From contig CM059582.1 in NCBI GenBank assembly GCA_030407085.1, positions 208,226,001 through 208,290,000 of the forward strand: DNA of 64,000 bases, in the 5' to 3' direction. This DNA comes from Trichopria drosophilae. Taxonomy: Eukaryota; Arthropoda; Insecta; Hymenoptera; Diapriidae. Under the pieces are notes generated by a model. It ran no database searches. It saw only the letters and a program-made list of their open reading frames with translations, and was not told the DNA's origin. Of the stretch, positions 24,702-37,899 are shown in pieces; positions within the stretch are counted from its first letter, which is position 1; each line of letters begins with the position of its first letter. The position numbers and the translations under genes are program-made.

Positions 24702-27134
24702 CTAGAACAATCGAAATGTACAATTATTTTTCCGTATTTGAACATCTCTTGAGATTTTAATTGCTGAGTTTCTATGCTTCAATTGTTTTTCCTAAAATTG
24801 AAACATTGCAAAAATTACGCCGAAAAGGGCGCGCATTTATATGCGAGAAGTTTTCAAGTTTTTTTTAAGTAAATAATCTACATGTTTCTATAAACATAAT
24901 TTTACGTGAAAAGGCAATTAAATTCTCTTTAATATAAAAAAAACTCATTTTTGTACGATAAAAATTGATGACGTTAAGAGTAATTGAACTTTGCACGTAG
25001 AAGACCCCTGAAGTACATGTATCTACGTATTATTCAGAGGCCTTCTATTTCGATCGTTTTCTTTAAATCAATTTTTAATGCACTAAACCTTTGTATCCCA
25101 TATTTTTTTCAATATGATCAATTTCTCCGTAAATTAAGATGATTTTCTGGAATTCTGAACTTTCGGTTAGTTGGCGCAAGGTGTTAAAATAAAAATTGAA
25201 ACTTAAAAAACGATTTTTTACGAAGATATGCAACGTATAATTCAAAATAAATATTTTCACGAGAAAGTCTATGAAAAAATCCATGTTTACAAAATTTCTT
25301 TGTTTATTACTCGTCTTACTGGGAATGTCACAAAAAGGGTACTACTGAAAATTCCTACGAATTAAAAAATTTTCTTCAAATTCATAATGAAGAAATAACA
25401 ATTTTTTATATGGGCAAAAGTTTAACATTCACATGCCCGAATGCTAATGTGGGATGAAAACAAAAATTTCAAAACGTGTCCAAAAAATTTTTACGTGAAA
25501 TGCCCCATATGTTATTCAAATTTAAATGCCTTTTCTCAGTGCAAATACTTATTTCTTAACGGTTACTAAAAAATGATTTCTCCTAGAAAATAACTCCATA
25601 TGGGTGAAAAATTTGTGAAATTTCAAAGACTGTTTGTAAGAGTTCATATTAATGGGGAACAGCAAGCCGGCAATACAATTGAATTTTATACACGTATTTA
25701 CCTTTGTCGTTTTCGAAACTATCGACTTCCGCGAATCTATCGTTCGGAGTGCGATTACGACAGCACTTTGGACCGAACGTGTAGAGCGTAATCAAAATGC
25801 TGGATGCTGCCAAAGCAATTAAATTACTAAATCCGTATAATGGCGGGTATTTAAACCTGTTTAATCCGCACAAAATGACTGCTACTTGCCCAACGTCGAT
25901 GCGGAAAGTTTCCAATTTCTCCGCATTTTCCAAACGAGCTTTTGATGTAAGCGAAAAATTGATGACGCTTTTAAAATTAACGAAGGCTAGTAATCTCTTT
26001 TCCATGCAATATATGTATATTATTGTGGAATAAAGAAAATAATGATTGTACTTAAATTACAGTGGGATACATCATTAATAATATATTTTAAAAAGTAAAT
26101 TTTATAGGGTGGTCCTATAATGGTGCATAAAGTCACTCTTCATTTCCTCTAAATGAACTGTTGATGAGTGGAATAAGAACTTTCTATATTTTGCCTCGGT
26201 TGTAGAACTCTCTGGTTTTATTTTTATTCATACTAGTTTGTCAGACACCCGACATTTTTTTTATCCAGCCACATTTCATTAAAAACATTTTACCAATCTA
26301 TGGAACATTCAAAAGTGACATTAATCTCGTTGAAAATTGTTTGGGCTCCGGTGGCTCGAAATCACGTGTAAATGCATTTTCACGCTCATGTAAGATTATT
26401 TATTCAACACCGAATTTCGATTGCATTGGGAATAAAAGCAATCCGATCGGAGGTTTTCGTGGTGTCCGCCTGATAAAATGTTACAGGAATGATTGCAGCG
26501 ACACAGGTGTGACATTTTGTGACAAACGCGTATCATGAGTCACGTGACACATGCGAGATATGGCGCGTCATACGGCGCTTAGTTACAGATAGTGACGAGT
26601 TGCTTGGATTTATTGGGTTTAGTCGAACCAAACCTCACACTGAGTTCTCCACTGGTTTATTGTTTGTATCCAGTGAAGTTTATTTTAATTTTAATTTTTG
26701 AAACTTAACTAAGACATAAAAATAACACTAGTAATATTTCATAAAACTTTGATACTTTAAAACATCAGAAGTTTTCTGTAACTGCTAATCATTAAACAAA
26801 CTGTAATCGAAAACTGGAACAGTAAAAGTTTCCCATCAAATACTAACAGAGTTCATTGAATTATATACGCATCTATTAATACTAGCCTATCATTACTGAA
26901 GTAGCTATCATCGAAGGAAATATTTTCAGAAACTGAGTAGTATATTGCACGACCATTCAATGTCGAGAGTATAATAGACCTTCATCGTGGGGTATTTATG
27001 ACCATCATTATCACCCCGTTCACCAAAATTCGATAGTGTAAACAATAAGATCAGGTCTCCAGAATGTTATGAGAGAATTCCATGCAAGCACAGTTTAATT
27101 TTGTATTATATTATAAAATATCAAATATATTATA

Positions 27135-27200
27135 GTCCCACGTGTTCTCTCTAATGAATTAGTAAAATTCTACTAATTGACAGAGTAGAAATTCTCATAA
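27135..27200. repeat. Family C MITE fragment
   Basis: GTTCTCTCTAATGAATTAGT is followed by AAATTCTACTAATTGACAGA, matching a family C tip. Confidence 0.4.
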
Positions 27201-27654
27201 TATTTTTCAACGATTATGTCTACACAAAGTACCCTCAAACTAATGTTTGCTTAAAAAACAGATATCTGAAGTAGACTTGCCTCTTCAAATTAATTTGATA
27301 TCAAACTGTCAGAATTACCAGCACTTAAATTGATCTGTTAGCAGCAGCTGCAGATGCATTTCGTATCGACATGCTTGTTATATGAAATCCACCTTGAAAA
27401 TTCTTTTAAAATTTCTCTCGTAAACTGAGTTTTTCGTAAACTTCTCGTTTCGCACTACTCGTACCTTTCTTCACCATCGTATTAAGTTGCAGGTAGCGAT
27501 GCATATTACATCGTATAAAGACCAATTTCCATGCTCCTCTGCTTTCGTCTTAAAGAGCATCTTTTACGATCTACAGCAGTATTGCAGATGCATCTGTGTA
27601 ACTCGGTACTTGCTGGTAGTTATTAAGAAAAGCATCGTGATTTTCTGAAAAACC

Positions 27655-27775
27655 ACTATCTCTAAATTTCCTGGAGTGAAAATTCTTTAAAGAATGAAAT
27701 CTGCCATTTTTCTGAAAAAGTGAACTCAATCATTAGGAGATGCTCATTCTTGAAAGAGTGGTTGAACTTTTAGCC
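27655..27775. repeat. Family A MITE fragment
   Basis: TCTCTAAATTTCCTGGAGTG is followed by AAAGTGAACTCAATC and TTCTTGAAAGAGTGG. Confidence 0.5.
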
Positions 27776-28309
27776 CAAGGTAATTAACTATTGCTATCTT
27801 AATTGATCCTTTAATCCATAAATGAATTTCTTCTCTTTTATTCTAGATCATTGCATTAAGTTGAAAATAAATAAATTTGGTAGTCACGGAGTACACATTC
27901 CAACAGACAACCCATCGATGATTATGATCCTCCAGTTCCAGAATGATTTGGTTTTAAATACAATCGTCTGGTCTACACATCTTAAAGTTACCAATGGACT
28001 CCATTCAGTTGATAATTGGCTTTTATGTCTCTTCCTACCTGAATAGTTTAACTGAGAATATACTTTATTTTTCAAGATGATTGATAATCCAGCATTATTA
28101 GGTTATAAAGTCTCATATTTAAAATGAGGTTCTGATCAGAGCCCTAAATGTGACGCTAAAATTTCTACTACGGTAATTAACATCCATCTGAATTCTGGAT
28201 TTATTAAATCACCGATGACATGGAGAAGTTAATTACACTGACTGTCCATGTAAAGTGTAATTGTCAATCACATTTTTGTTTACATTAATGTGGTCTTTTT
28301 CCGGTTAGA

Positions 28310-30720
28310 ATCCAAATCAACTACGCGCTTCAGCAAGTTTCAATCAAACTTTGTAGAGACCTTTATGTAACACGCGGGAATGTGCTCCAGTACTTTGGAA
28401 GTATGACATTACGCTTTGTGCCCATTATGAAATATTTATCAACAACCGTGAACTGCGACATGAAATTGGTCATAATCATATACGCGATTACATACGGGCC
28501 ATTCGAAAAGCGTTGGGAAATACACCTCATTGCTATCGTCCCATTTGATAATTTTCCAATACACGCAATAAATACAAACCCATTGCGAGTAGTAAACCGT
28601 CCTCGCAATGCAATCACTGCGCTTCCAGCTCGTCGAGCGATAAATTCTCGCACGATTTCCCGGACTCCCATTAATTTCCCTCTCGCTCTTCCTCGTTCGA
28701 ATTTGCTCTTTCTCAAGCGCTCGTTTGCTCTTGGATAAAGACGATTCGTTAGTCACGCGCGTCCGATCAACCTAGGAATTACTTAGGGCAAGGTTGCCAC
28801 TGTCGAATAGTTTTTCGAGGTTAAGTTTGATTGGTCAAACGAAATTTGGTATCAGTGATTTCCCATCAGTAGGATGGATTTAAACTATTTTGGAATTAGG
28901 ATGTTAGCTATTTTTCAACAGGAATAACAAATATTCCAAATGTTTGAAAAATATATTTCGTGTCATCACGCTTGAATGGATAAGTGGACCGATGCGCAAT
29001 CGCAATCATTCACGTGCATCAGATATTACCGACGCTCGGCAAGGGATTGGAGCAAACTCAAAATTATGTTTCCAGTACGCGATCGACTTATATCGGTGGA
29101 CATAATAGACAAACTAACCAAGGGTATCATTTCGATTTACGTCACGTATTTCAATAGATGCCACGAGATCGCGGCTTCGGTAAGTCGTACACCGAAAGAA
29201 CATTCAAGAGAATCGAATCATCCCTTTTCAATAGCCTTTCGTCGGAGGTCGACACGCGGGTTTCGTATCGGAACCTTTGTTGGTTGCTCCATCGGCGATT
29301 GGATTAACCGGAGAGAGGAAAACGTGAAAGCCTCAATATACACCGCTACTCGGCCGGAGGATGAAGATGCTACTACGTCCCAATCGATCCAACTGCCCTT
29401 GCCTTGCCGTTTAGAGGAGCTTTCCAAGATAACGATGGAAGTTTGCAGCTGCCAATATTTATCATCCAAACTTACAGCCAATTCGATTATGGCCAAAGAG
29501 GCTTAACCGATAAATCCCTCATAATCTATCCCAAGAGTGTTAATGTTTTTATCATCCTAATCCATGTTCTTTAGTTCTTAATGTTTTCGCATACAAAAGG
29601 TTCGATAGGATCCTTTTAATGAAGAATTACGAGATGCATTGGATTCAATAATCAGTTTTAACACGTTTCATGTCAGAATATACAATCGTTTGCTTAAGTC
29701 ATAACTGCTTAATGAGTCTTGGAAAACTAATTATTAAAAGGTTCCTACAGATCATGATGGAGTCTGATGATTGATTAAAGCTGGACTTTTGGGCAATATG
29801 TTGCTGGAAAGATAGGCATTAATTTTTCTTGAGTTGCTGAATCGGAACAACTATTGCAGTCCCATGGCCCCATGTTCGCTATGTGGTGAATTTGAAGATC
29901 ATACCAACAAATCGCCGGTAGAATTGTAGGAATGTGAGATCCGTAAGTATCTTTGCTCTGCTGATTGCACGAATTCACTTCCTCAGAAGTCAAATGATTA
30001 AAACTCAAGAAAGGTCCAGCAATTTTACTGTCCGACTTGCAAGGTGAGTGTTAAAAAGCTCCCAGAATTGGTGTGAAAAGTTGATATTGAAATTTTAAAA
30101 ATGCCTTTGACTACTTTCAGGAAGACGCAAGAAAGAGTTGCAAAGAAGACAACTTAAATCTGCAGTTGTTGATTCGAAAACTGACTAATTATAATCTCTA
30201 TCCTAATGTTTAAACCTACTCTGAAGTTCTCATCAACATCATTTATTTATGGGACTAGTAACAAAAATTGAACGGTAAAATGTAAAAAACATTTATAACA
30301 AATTTCCAAAGTCAAGTAAGTTAACTAACCATGATAGCGAAAGCTATCAAACAATAACTATAGACACGTTGAGCATTCGTCGCTCACCGGTGCACAGTTA
30401 CCTCAAAATCTGGCAAAGTACATGTATAATCATGAAATCTGGCGACCAAGACGTTGGCATACGTTTGCCGAGAAACGTATTTCATCGTAGCAGCAGCTGC
30501 AGAAACTATGACGTTACCGGCGCATTGCGTCATACATTCAGATTCGAAGAGAGCGAAATTCACAACTAATCGCGATAATCGCGATGGAGTATTCTCGAAT
30601 TAATTATGCCATCCAATTATCGTGCTCCGTGTACCGCGATTGAAACATTTGTGGAAATTACCTCGCCCAGGTTCCGTAATATCTCTAGGACAACATGTTG
30701 CCCAAATGCGAGAAATAGAA
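28310..30720. other. GC-richer block in Nrx-1 intron
   Basis: It holds the longest uninterrupted ORF of the window (28976-29506, plus, 176 codons) and an antisense pair at 28363-28756. Composition is CpG-tolerant, unlike the AT-rich flanks. No domain is recognisable, and neither codon pattern nor splice signals argue strongly for coding. Cis-regulatory conserved sequence is a reasonable alternative. Confidence 0.35.
29860..30213 (+). pseudogene. Possible decayed two-exon remnant with Cys-pair motifs
   Basis: Seen: a CAACTATTGCAG acceptor-like site precedes a reading frame containing CSLCGEFEDH, KYLCSADC and FYCPTCK (CxxC, CxxxC, CxxC), broken by TAG at 29927-29929 and TAA at 29999-30001. AAG|GTGAGT at 30043/30044 and TACTTTCAG ending at 30120 would remove 77 nt and keep the frame. 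It then continues EDARKSCKED to a stop at 30211. Inference: this looks like a relic of a zinc-binding domain, but the match to splicing and Cys spacing could be chance. The opposite strand also has an 89-codon open frame here. I cannot name a family. Confidence 0.25.
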
Positions 30721-31310
30721 TTACGTTTTCTCTCTTTCCCACCATACAGTTCCAAGTGCACCTTACTCTTTTTGTGTGCATTTCAACATCTGCATAAAAC
30801 GTGACTTTTATGCTCCTTTCTTATTTTTCTACCTAAATTTTTTGTTCTGCAGTCCTGCTAGTCTTTATTTAGACCGACACTATTTTTTATATTGTCCGGA
30901 TTTGTCGTTTCGTAATCTCACGGTGACTTTAGTGTGAGTTGCTTTAATGGCCTGGTTTATGAATTGAGATAATTCAGTTGTAAATGATGAAATACAATGA
31001 TTTTAATCGGTAGTTCATTTACTTGTGGATCATCTACAAGGTTGGACTTTTCACTATTCACTACCGTGATCTGCAGATGACGTCCTATAAGTAATCGAGA
31101 CGTTGATTATAATCATTATCTAAGACAGGCCTCAATTTGTGTTCTGAAAAAAAATTAATGCATGTCTAAAATTTCTTACAAAAGTATATAACCCCCCTGA
31201 GTTTCCTGGTAATTCTAGGTAACTGATTCCATGGACAACAAAAGAAATCATTTCTGGCTAGATGGGCATTTCCAAACATGTCCAAAAAACATTCTAGTAG
31301 AAATTTGTCC

Positions 31311-31410
31311 AGTTTTATGTTACATTGTCTAGTTTTGTGTTACATTGTCTAGTTTTCTGTTACATTGTCTAGTTTTGTGTTACATTGTCTAATTTTGTGT
31401 TACATTGTCC
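31311..31410 (+). repeat. 20-bp tandem repeat, five copies
   Basis: The unit AGTTTTGTGTTACATTGTCT is repeated exactly five times with one or two changes per copy. Just before it, TTCTAGTAGAAATTTGTCC resembles the end of the small palindrome at 32412. Confidence 0.95.
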
Positions 31411-32411
31411 AGAATAACTCGGCAGAAACTGGCGAAAAACCGTATTGTACAAAGGCAAGCCATTAATTTTAGGCAACATCAAATTCGTATACAACTTTCT
31501 TATAAATTAAACAATAATCCAGAAGATAACCCATATTTATTCTGAATTTTAATAATTTTATTGTGTTAGCCACGTCTTTAATGATAGCTAATCTGTTACT
31601 AAATCATGAATCGGACTGTCAATAAGGACATAGGAATTGGTTAATCATACATAGTAGTTGTCTGCTTTAATAACTTCCAAAAATTTAAAGAATTTTACAT
31701 TCATTCTGAAGATTATGTTTGTGTTCTGAAACGATTTCAAAGAAATTTGTGAAACAAAAAAAAGTGTTCTTGTATCATATAAATTTAAGTTAGGAGAAAA
31801 TTGTCTTTCTCTCGATAACTTCGCAATTTCACACAAAAATATTAAAATTTGTGTAATTTTCGCTTAAAAATTCCATTGTTATTTGGCGATATATTTAATA
31901 GAGAAAATATCATAGATGATTATGAAAAGTACTGATGTTCATTTTGGTTACATTCTTATTCAATTTTTTCTGAACGCAAACATTATCCAAAGTACTTACA
32001 GCACTTTAAGAATGAAGTCGAAAAATAAGGTTATGAAATCTATATGACAATGCACTATGCATTTTGAAAAGAAACACGTTGCTAAAACTACTACTAATGA
32101 AGAGAATTAAAAAAAGTATTATTTTTTTATTTTATGTTATGCGTCGAAAGCTGTGGAAAGTGGCCATGATGTTTTATATATACTAGTAGCGTACAGAAAT
32201 CTTTTCTTCAAAATTCTGTTTCCCAAGCGTATCGAACGGCTTCATAACACTTTTGAAAACCTGAAAGGTGCATTTCTCAAAATACAATTCTAAGACGGCA
32301 CGTAGCCGATAAACATGTGTCGGATTTATTTATTGACGTATTTATTTGTATCATATTAAACATGCTAACCGTTTGGGCTAAGGATTAGTCATCATCTAAA
32401 TAATAGTAACC

Positions 32412-32493
32412 CGAGTAGAAATTTATTAAGGCCCTGATTAAGGCCTGACCAAAAGCGTTACACCCTGATCAGGACCTGAACAAATTTCTACTA
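32412..32493. mobile_element. Short palindromic element, ~82 bp
   Basis: AGTAGAAATTTATTAAGGCC at the left is complementary to GGACCTGAACAAATTTCTAC at the right, with nested GGCCTGA/CCTGATCAGG segments inside. It may be a minimal MITE or hairpin relic; a similar left tip precedes the repeat at 31311. Confidence 0.6.
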
Positions 32494-33179
32494 GGGATTG
32501 AATGATTTTTTTATGTTTCTGTTTTTATGAAATATATTCGCAATTTAATTATTAATTTATTTAAATAATAGTAAGTTATGTTTATATAAAGGAAATATAT
32601 TAATGTATATAATATGTAAAATAGTAGAAACGACTATATCGTTTAGTAATTTTGACTACATTCAATTATTATCCCGTCAATTTACAATAGTAGGTAGTCA
32701 TTTTTTAGCTGATTTTATTATTTAAGTTTAAATTCGTTGAAAGATTATTAATGTTCGTTATTTTTAATTATTGTGTATTAGGTTATCACGCACTAAGTTA
32801 TTCAATAAAAACATTATAAACTTCCGTCCATTAGAGGTTCGATTGCTGGAATCTAATATTAACCGAAAGTATTTTTTAAATAAATAATTTTTAATTTCTA
32901 GCAGAATAAAATAAAATAAAAAAATATAAATGAATATCTTTTATAATTAATAAATGTGTTTCAAAAGAAATTCATCAATTTTTTAATACATTAAGTACCC
33001 AAAAAAGTAAGCAAAAATCTAATTTCATTAAAACATCTTCAATATCGTATGTAAAAGGAATTATAGAAAAAAACCAAAAGGAGACTAAAAAAACAGAATA
33101 TACGTCTTGGTTTCAAAACTTAAAATATAGGGAACATAATACCATAAAAAGATAAATTACTATTCATAACAAATAGCGA

Positions 33180-33390
33180 TTTAGTCAGGTACTGGTCGAA
33201 AAACCGACAAATGAAGATGCAGACAGGTTAAAACCGACAAGCATAAAGCCGAAATTCGAATAACCAGTAGTCAAAAATCCGATGCATAACAAAGTAGACG
33301 AATCAACAAGCGGACTGTCGGCTTTACCATTGTTGGATTTTTTACTGTCGGCTTTTAATTTGCTGGTTTCTTGACCCGCACCCATTAAGT
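33180..33390. repeat. Imperfect CCGACA-rich repeat block
   Basis: AAACCGACAA, AAGCCGAAATT, AAATCCGATG and, on the other side, the inverse ACTGTCGGCTTT occur several times, with copies in opposite orientations. The minus-strand 66-codon ORF through it is a by-product. Confidence 0.5.
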
Positions 33391-35061
33391 CTATCTAATA
33401 CCTTGTTTACAGTGTAAATAATGTTTACATAGGACAAACTGAATTAAGACTAGTAACTAGATTATATGAACGCAAAAGAACATCGAAATATCACTGAAGA
33501 TAATTACACTGGATTGGATTTGTATAGATTAGACACTGGTCATAATTTTGATTACAATAATGTTAAAATTCTAGCTACAGAGATAAACCAGAAAAAAAAA
33601 TAAAATAGATCGAAAATTAGGTTATTAAAAAACTCTTCAAAATGTCGATAAATATTAGATTTGAGTGATCGAATCTACAACAGGATTATAATGTTTTAAT
33701 TTCATAAATTAATTTATTATAATCTAGTACACAATAATTTAATTTAATGTTCATAACTAATTAACATGAACAACAACAGAGAGGTGCATTTGATATCCGT
33801 TTGATAGCATGAATTTTTAATATACTCATGATATAAAGGAAAATCACTTCCTTCAAAATTTCTTTTTAAAATCTTCAAAAATGAACGTTATTCATTGTGT
33901 GTGTACCAATTTCCATCTTATATTTTTAATTATTTATTTATTAATCATTTGTTTGCAATTGTTGAACAAATATGAGCGGAAAATGTTGAAAATATTTGTA
34001 ATTTGTCTTATTTGTCACAATGATTAATATCAATGCAACTTTTTTATTTTAATATAACCTAATATTTCTCACAGTCGAGAAGTAATTTGTCTATAATTAA
34101 AATATTCAAAGCAACTTATTATTTATTATTACTATATTACATGTGTTTCAAATATAACTTAGTAGCATTTCGGCACAAAGTGATTAGTAGCAACAGAATT
34201 TTTGCAAAAAGTGCCCTTAATTTTGAATTGGATGTACAGGTACACTTCATTAAGTCAAGTACGATGTTACTTTCGGAAACTCTTTTTGAACACGGCCTCG
34301 CTCTTAATTGATGTACACGAAAAAACAAAACAAATGACGATTTGTTTTAGAATTTCTCAATGTACCAACTTGTGGAAAAACTGGGATCCTAAAATTGTTC
34401 GTCCCACAGAATCTATTTTTTTAATTTTGCTGGTATTATAAAGTAAGCAAAATAGGGTTAAATATTTTTTCAAAAATTCGTAATAAACATCTTATTTCTG
34501 TCTTATTTATTTGTTTAAATTATACTATTCGCAAAAAACTCCTACTAACTTTCATGAACAATCAACAAAAATATCATTTAATTTCAATATAAATTCAATT
34601 TAAATTTATTTCAATCCAATAGTTCTAAACATCTAATTCTTTTCTGCCTCCAAGGAAAACTTCTTTAGTTTTACGAGTGACTTAAAAAATGGAGAAACTA
34701 TTTCATTTACATGAGTAAAGCCCTAGTAAATATTTCATTAAAACCACTGGAATTCCATTGAGCATATTAAAATTAAAATTTAGTTATCACGATAAAAAGA
34801 ATAAAATTCCTGTATTAACAAATATTAGAAAAATGTCGAGTTATATCTTATGTTTAATTTTAGGTAGAAATTTACATCTTATTAATTAAGAAATTAATGT
34901 ATTAGTAACGTTTTTTACTTATACACCCCGAAAAATTTATAGTTGTCACTGTATTACGCTAAAGTTTATGGTAAAGAGTATTATAATGTAGTCGATTTTT
35001 CTGTAGAAATCGTAACTGGCACCATAAATACATTCTCGCCCTCCCGGTCGTAAAATCTATC

Positions 35062-35087
35062 TTTACGCCCGGATTTGCGGGCGTAAA
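35062..35087. repeat. Perfect GC-rich hairpin
   Basis: TTTACGCCCG (35062-35071) and CGGGCGTAAA (35078-35087) form a perfect 10-bp stem with a 6-nt loop in AT-rich DNA. A third copy of the arm (TTTTACGCCCG) follows at about 35095. Confidence 0.8.
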
Positions 35088-35902
35088 TTCACATTTTACG
35101 CCCGTAATAAGAAAAGTACTATTCATTTTAGCAACAGATGTTATAATTTTCTTTGAGTATGAAGAATCAAAAACTACTAATTCATTAATCGACTACGATG
35201 TTAGAAAATATGTTTTTAAATATATTATTATACTAAAATTGCAGTATTAAAAAAATAAATAAATATTCAAATAGTAACCAGCTTTCACTCCTTCAGTACT
35301 TGCTAGTTTTTTTACCAATTAAACATGGACAGTTGATATGTCAAAAACAGCCATTTGTTTAGTCATTAAGACATTCCAATTTGAATTAGATTTTAAAAAA
35401 TATGTGTTAGAAGAGAATGTAGTTATTTTAACGGGTCGTATTTCTAAGTGAGTGTGAAAAGTGTTCACCTAACAGACACATTATCAGAAAACGTATCGCG
35501 TTACTGTGAAATGGGGCGAAATTCACCGTTACGTGCTTTGGCCATTTACTCCGGGGAAACTTCACCCACCCTTGGTAAGTTAACTCTTAAACGTCACTCG
35601 CGCTGTCTCGAGAAAAGCGAAACCTTCGACGTAATGATTCCTCGTCGATAAACTGTCGATGAATTCTTTTTCATGATGCAACCGTACCGATCAATCATTA
35701 TGAAAAATTGTGCAATTTGGACCGGATTAAACGAAAGCAATCAACTACAGAAATGTTTGTAGTAGATGAAACGAATTAATGCATTGTATGAGCAAATTTC
35801 CTAAACACATACGCATAAAAAGTGTGAAAACTGTGAAAAGTGCACAAAAGAAAAAGAAAGGGAACGAACTATTCGTCTTTAAAGCGAAAAAATATATTTT
35901 AC

Positions 35903-36110
35903 GGGGGGTTCTAAAGTCTTTTGGTCGATAACGTAGTAATCTATATTGAAAAATCTAAATTAAAAACTATTGAAGCTACTTTTACAAATTTGGGATCTAA
36001 AACTGAAACTCAGATTATTCATGACATTCTATAAAATATCAGAGGAATTCCTAAAGAAATGATTGAGAATTTTCGGAATTAATAAAAAATCATTCATTTC
36101 GCGAAATTCT
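35903..36110. mobile_element. Family B MITE, left half, next to minisatellite
   Basis: The sequence GGGGGGTTCTAAAGTC, followed by a decayed GGTCGATAACGTAG and the 'aaaaatctaaattaaaaactattgaag' and 'gagaattttcgg' segments, matches the left half of family B. The right half is missing; the 17-bp minisatellite starts about 165 bp further on. Confidence 0.6.
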
Positions 36111-36279
36111 CTGTCATGTCTCGATAAAGTTCTTTGTAACTTGTTTGGAGTTCATTTACAATGGCTGCAATTGCAGTTACATAGCCCGAATATTAAAAAA
36201 CTATTCCAGTCATTTTTAATTTCTATTTTTTCATATAGATTACTATTTTATCATCATTTTCAAATCTAAAACCCGGACG

Positions 36280-37690
36280 TTTCATCGTCTTCCATTTCAT
36301 CGTATTCCACTTCATCGTCTTCCATTACATCGTCTCCCATTTTATCATGATCCATTTCATCGTCTAGACTCTTAATTTTCCGGGACCTTTCATTCTTTGG
36401 ACATTTCGTCGTCTAGGACATTTCGTCATCTAGGATATCTCATCTTCTAGATATTTCATCGTCTGGACATTTCAACATCTAGACACTTCATCCGCCAGGA
36501 CATCTGACCGTCCAGGCACTTCATTGTCCACAACATTTCATTGTCTGGATATTTCACCGTCTAAGAAATTTCATCGTCAGGACATTTCGTCATCTAGGAT
36601 ATCTCATCGTGTAGATATTTTAGCGTTTGAATATTTCCTTGTCCAGGTAATTTCATCGACTGGACATTTCAACATCTAGGCACTTCATCCTCCAGGACAT
36701 CTGACCGTCTAGGTACTTCATTGTCAACAACGTTTCATTCTCTGGATATTTCATCGTCTAAGATACTTCATCGAGTATACATTTCAAAGTCTAGACACTT
36801 CATCGTCAAGGGCATTTCATGTCCTAGGCACTTCATGTCCTAGGCACTTCATCATCCAGCATATTTTCTTGCCTGGATATTTCATCGTCCACGACATTTC
36901 ACCGTCCAGGGAATTTCATCTCCTGGCCATTTCATCGTTTAGACACTTCATCCTCGAGGACATTTCATCGTCTGGATATTCCATCGTTCAGGACATTTCT
37001 CCGTCCGGAAAATTTCATCGGCTGGACACTTCGTTATCTAGGAAATTTCACCGCCATAGATACTTCATCGTTTAGACATTTCATCGTTTAGACATTTCAT
37101 CGTTTAGACACTTCATCCTCGAGGACATTTCAATATCTGGATTCCATCGTCCAGAACATTTCACCGCCTAGGAAATTTCATCGTGTGGACACTTCGTTAT
37201 CTAGGAAATTTCATCTTCTAAGATACTTCAACGTTTAGACAGTTCTACGTCTAGACACTTCATCCTCCAGAACATTTCATGGTCAGGATATTTCATCGTC
37301 GTGGACATTTCACCGTCCAGAAAGTTTCATCGTCTTGACATTTCAACATCTAGACACCTTCCTCCAGGACATTTCATGGTTTATGCAATTCATCGTCTGG
37401 ATATTTCACTGACACCACGACATTTCACTGTCCATGACATTTCACCGTCTAGGAAATTTCGTCGTCTGTACACTTCATCCTTCAGGACATTTCATCGTCT
37501 AGGCACTTCATCGTCTGGACATTTCAACATCTAGATACTTCATGGTTTAGACGATGAAGTGCCTTAGACGATTAAGTGTCCTAGACGATGAAGTGTCCAG
37601 ACGACCAAGTGTCCAGACGACCAAGTATCCTAGACGATGAAATGGAAGACGTTGAAATAGAAGATGATGAAATTGAAGACGATAAAATGT
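36280..37690 (+). repeat. 17-bp minisatellite, ~80 degenerate copies, with orientation switch
   Basis: The consensus is close to GGACATTTCATCGTCTA, repeated every ~17 bp from 36280 to about 37545 with many variants. From about 37548 to 37690 the same unit runs in the opposite orientation (TAGACGATGAAGTGTCC). The ORFs inside (36869-37075, 37301-37534) are repetitive by-products of a 17-bp unit, which shifts frame each copy. Confidence 0.9.
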
Positions 37691-37899
37691 CCATGAACCT
37701 TTTTTTAGGACACTATTGAGCTAATTCATCCTGCTCAATGCACTGGAGCTTTTGAAAAGTTATATTTAAAAATTCAACAAATGTCTTTTGTTTCCATTTT
37801 GACCCACAAATATCAATACAAATAAATGAACGTATGACTACAAAATCTATGGACTTTATAATTCCTTATCAGTACCGAATGAGCAAGGAAAATATATGA

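Noticed and set aside
28363..28756. Antisense overlapping ORFs of 105-118 codons
   Set aside because: Both strands are open with unrelated products and no family signal.
36869..37534. ORFs with repeated ISPS.KFHRL-like peptide
   Set aside because: They read through the 17-bp minisatellite; repeats are explained by the DNA unit, not selection on protein.
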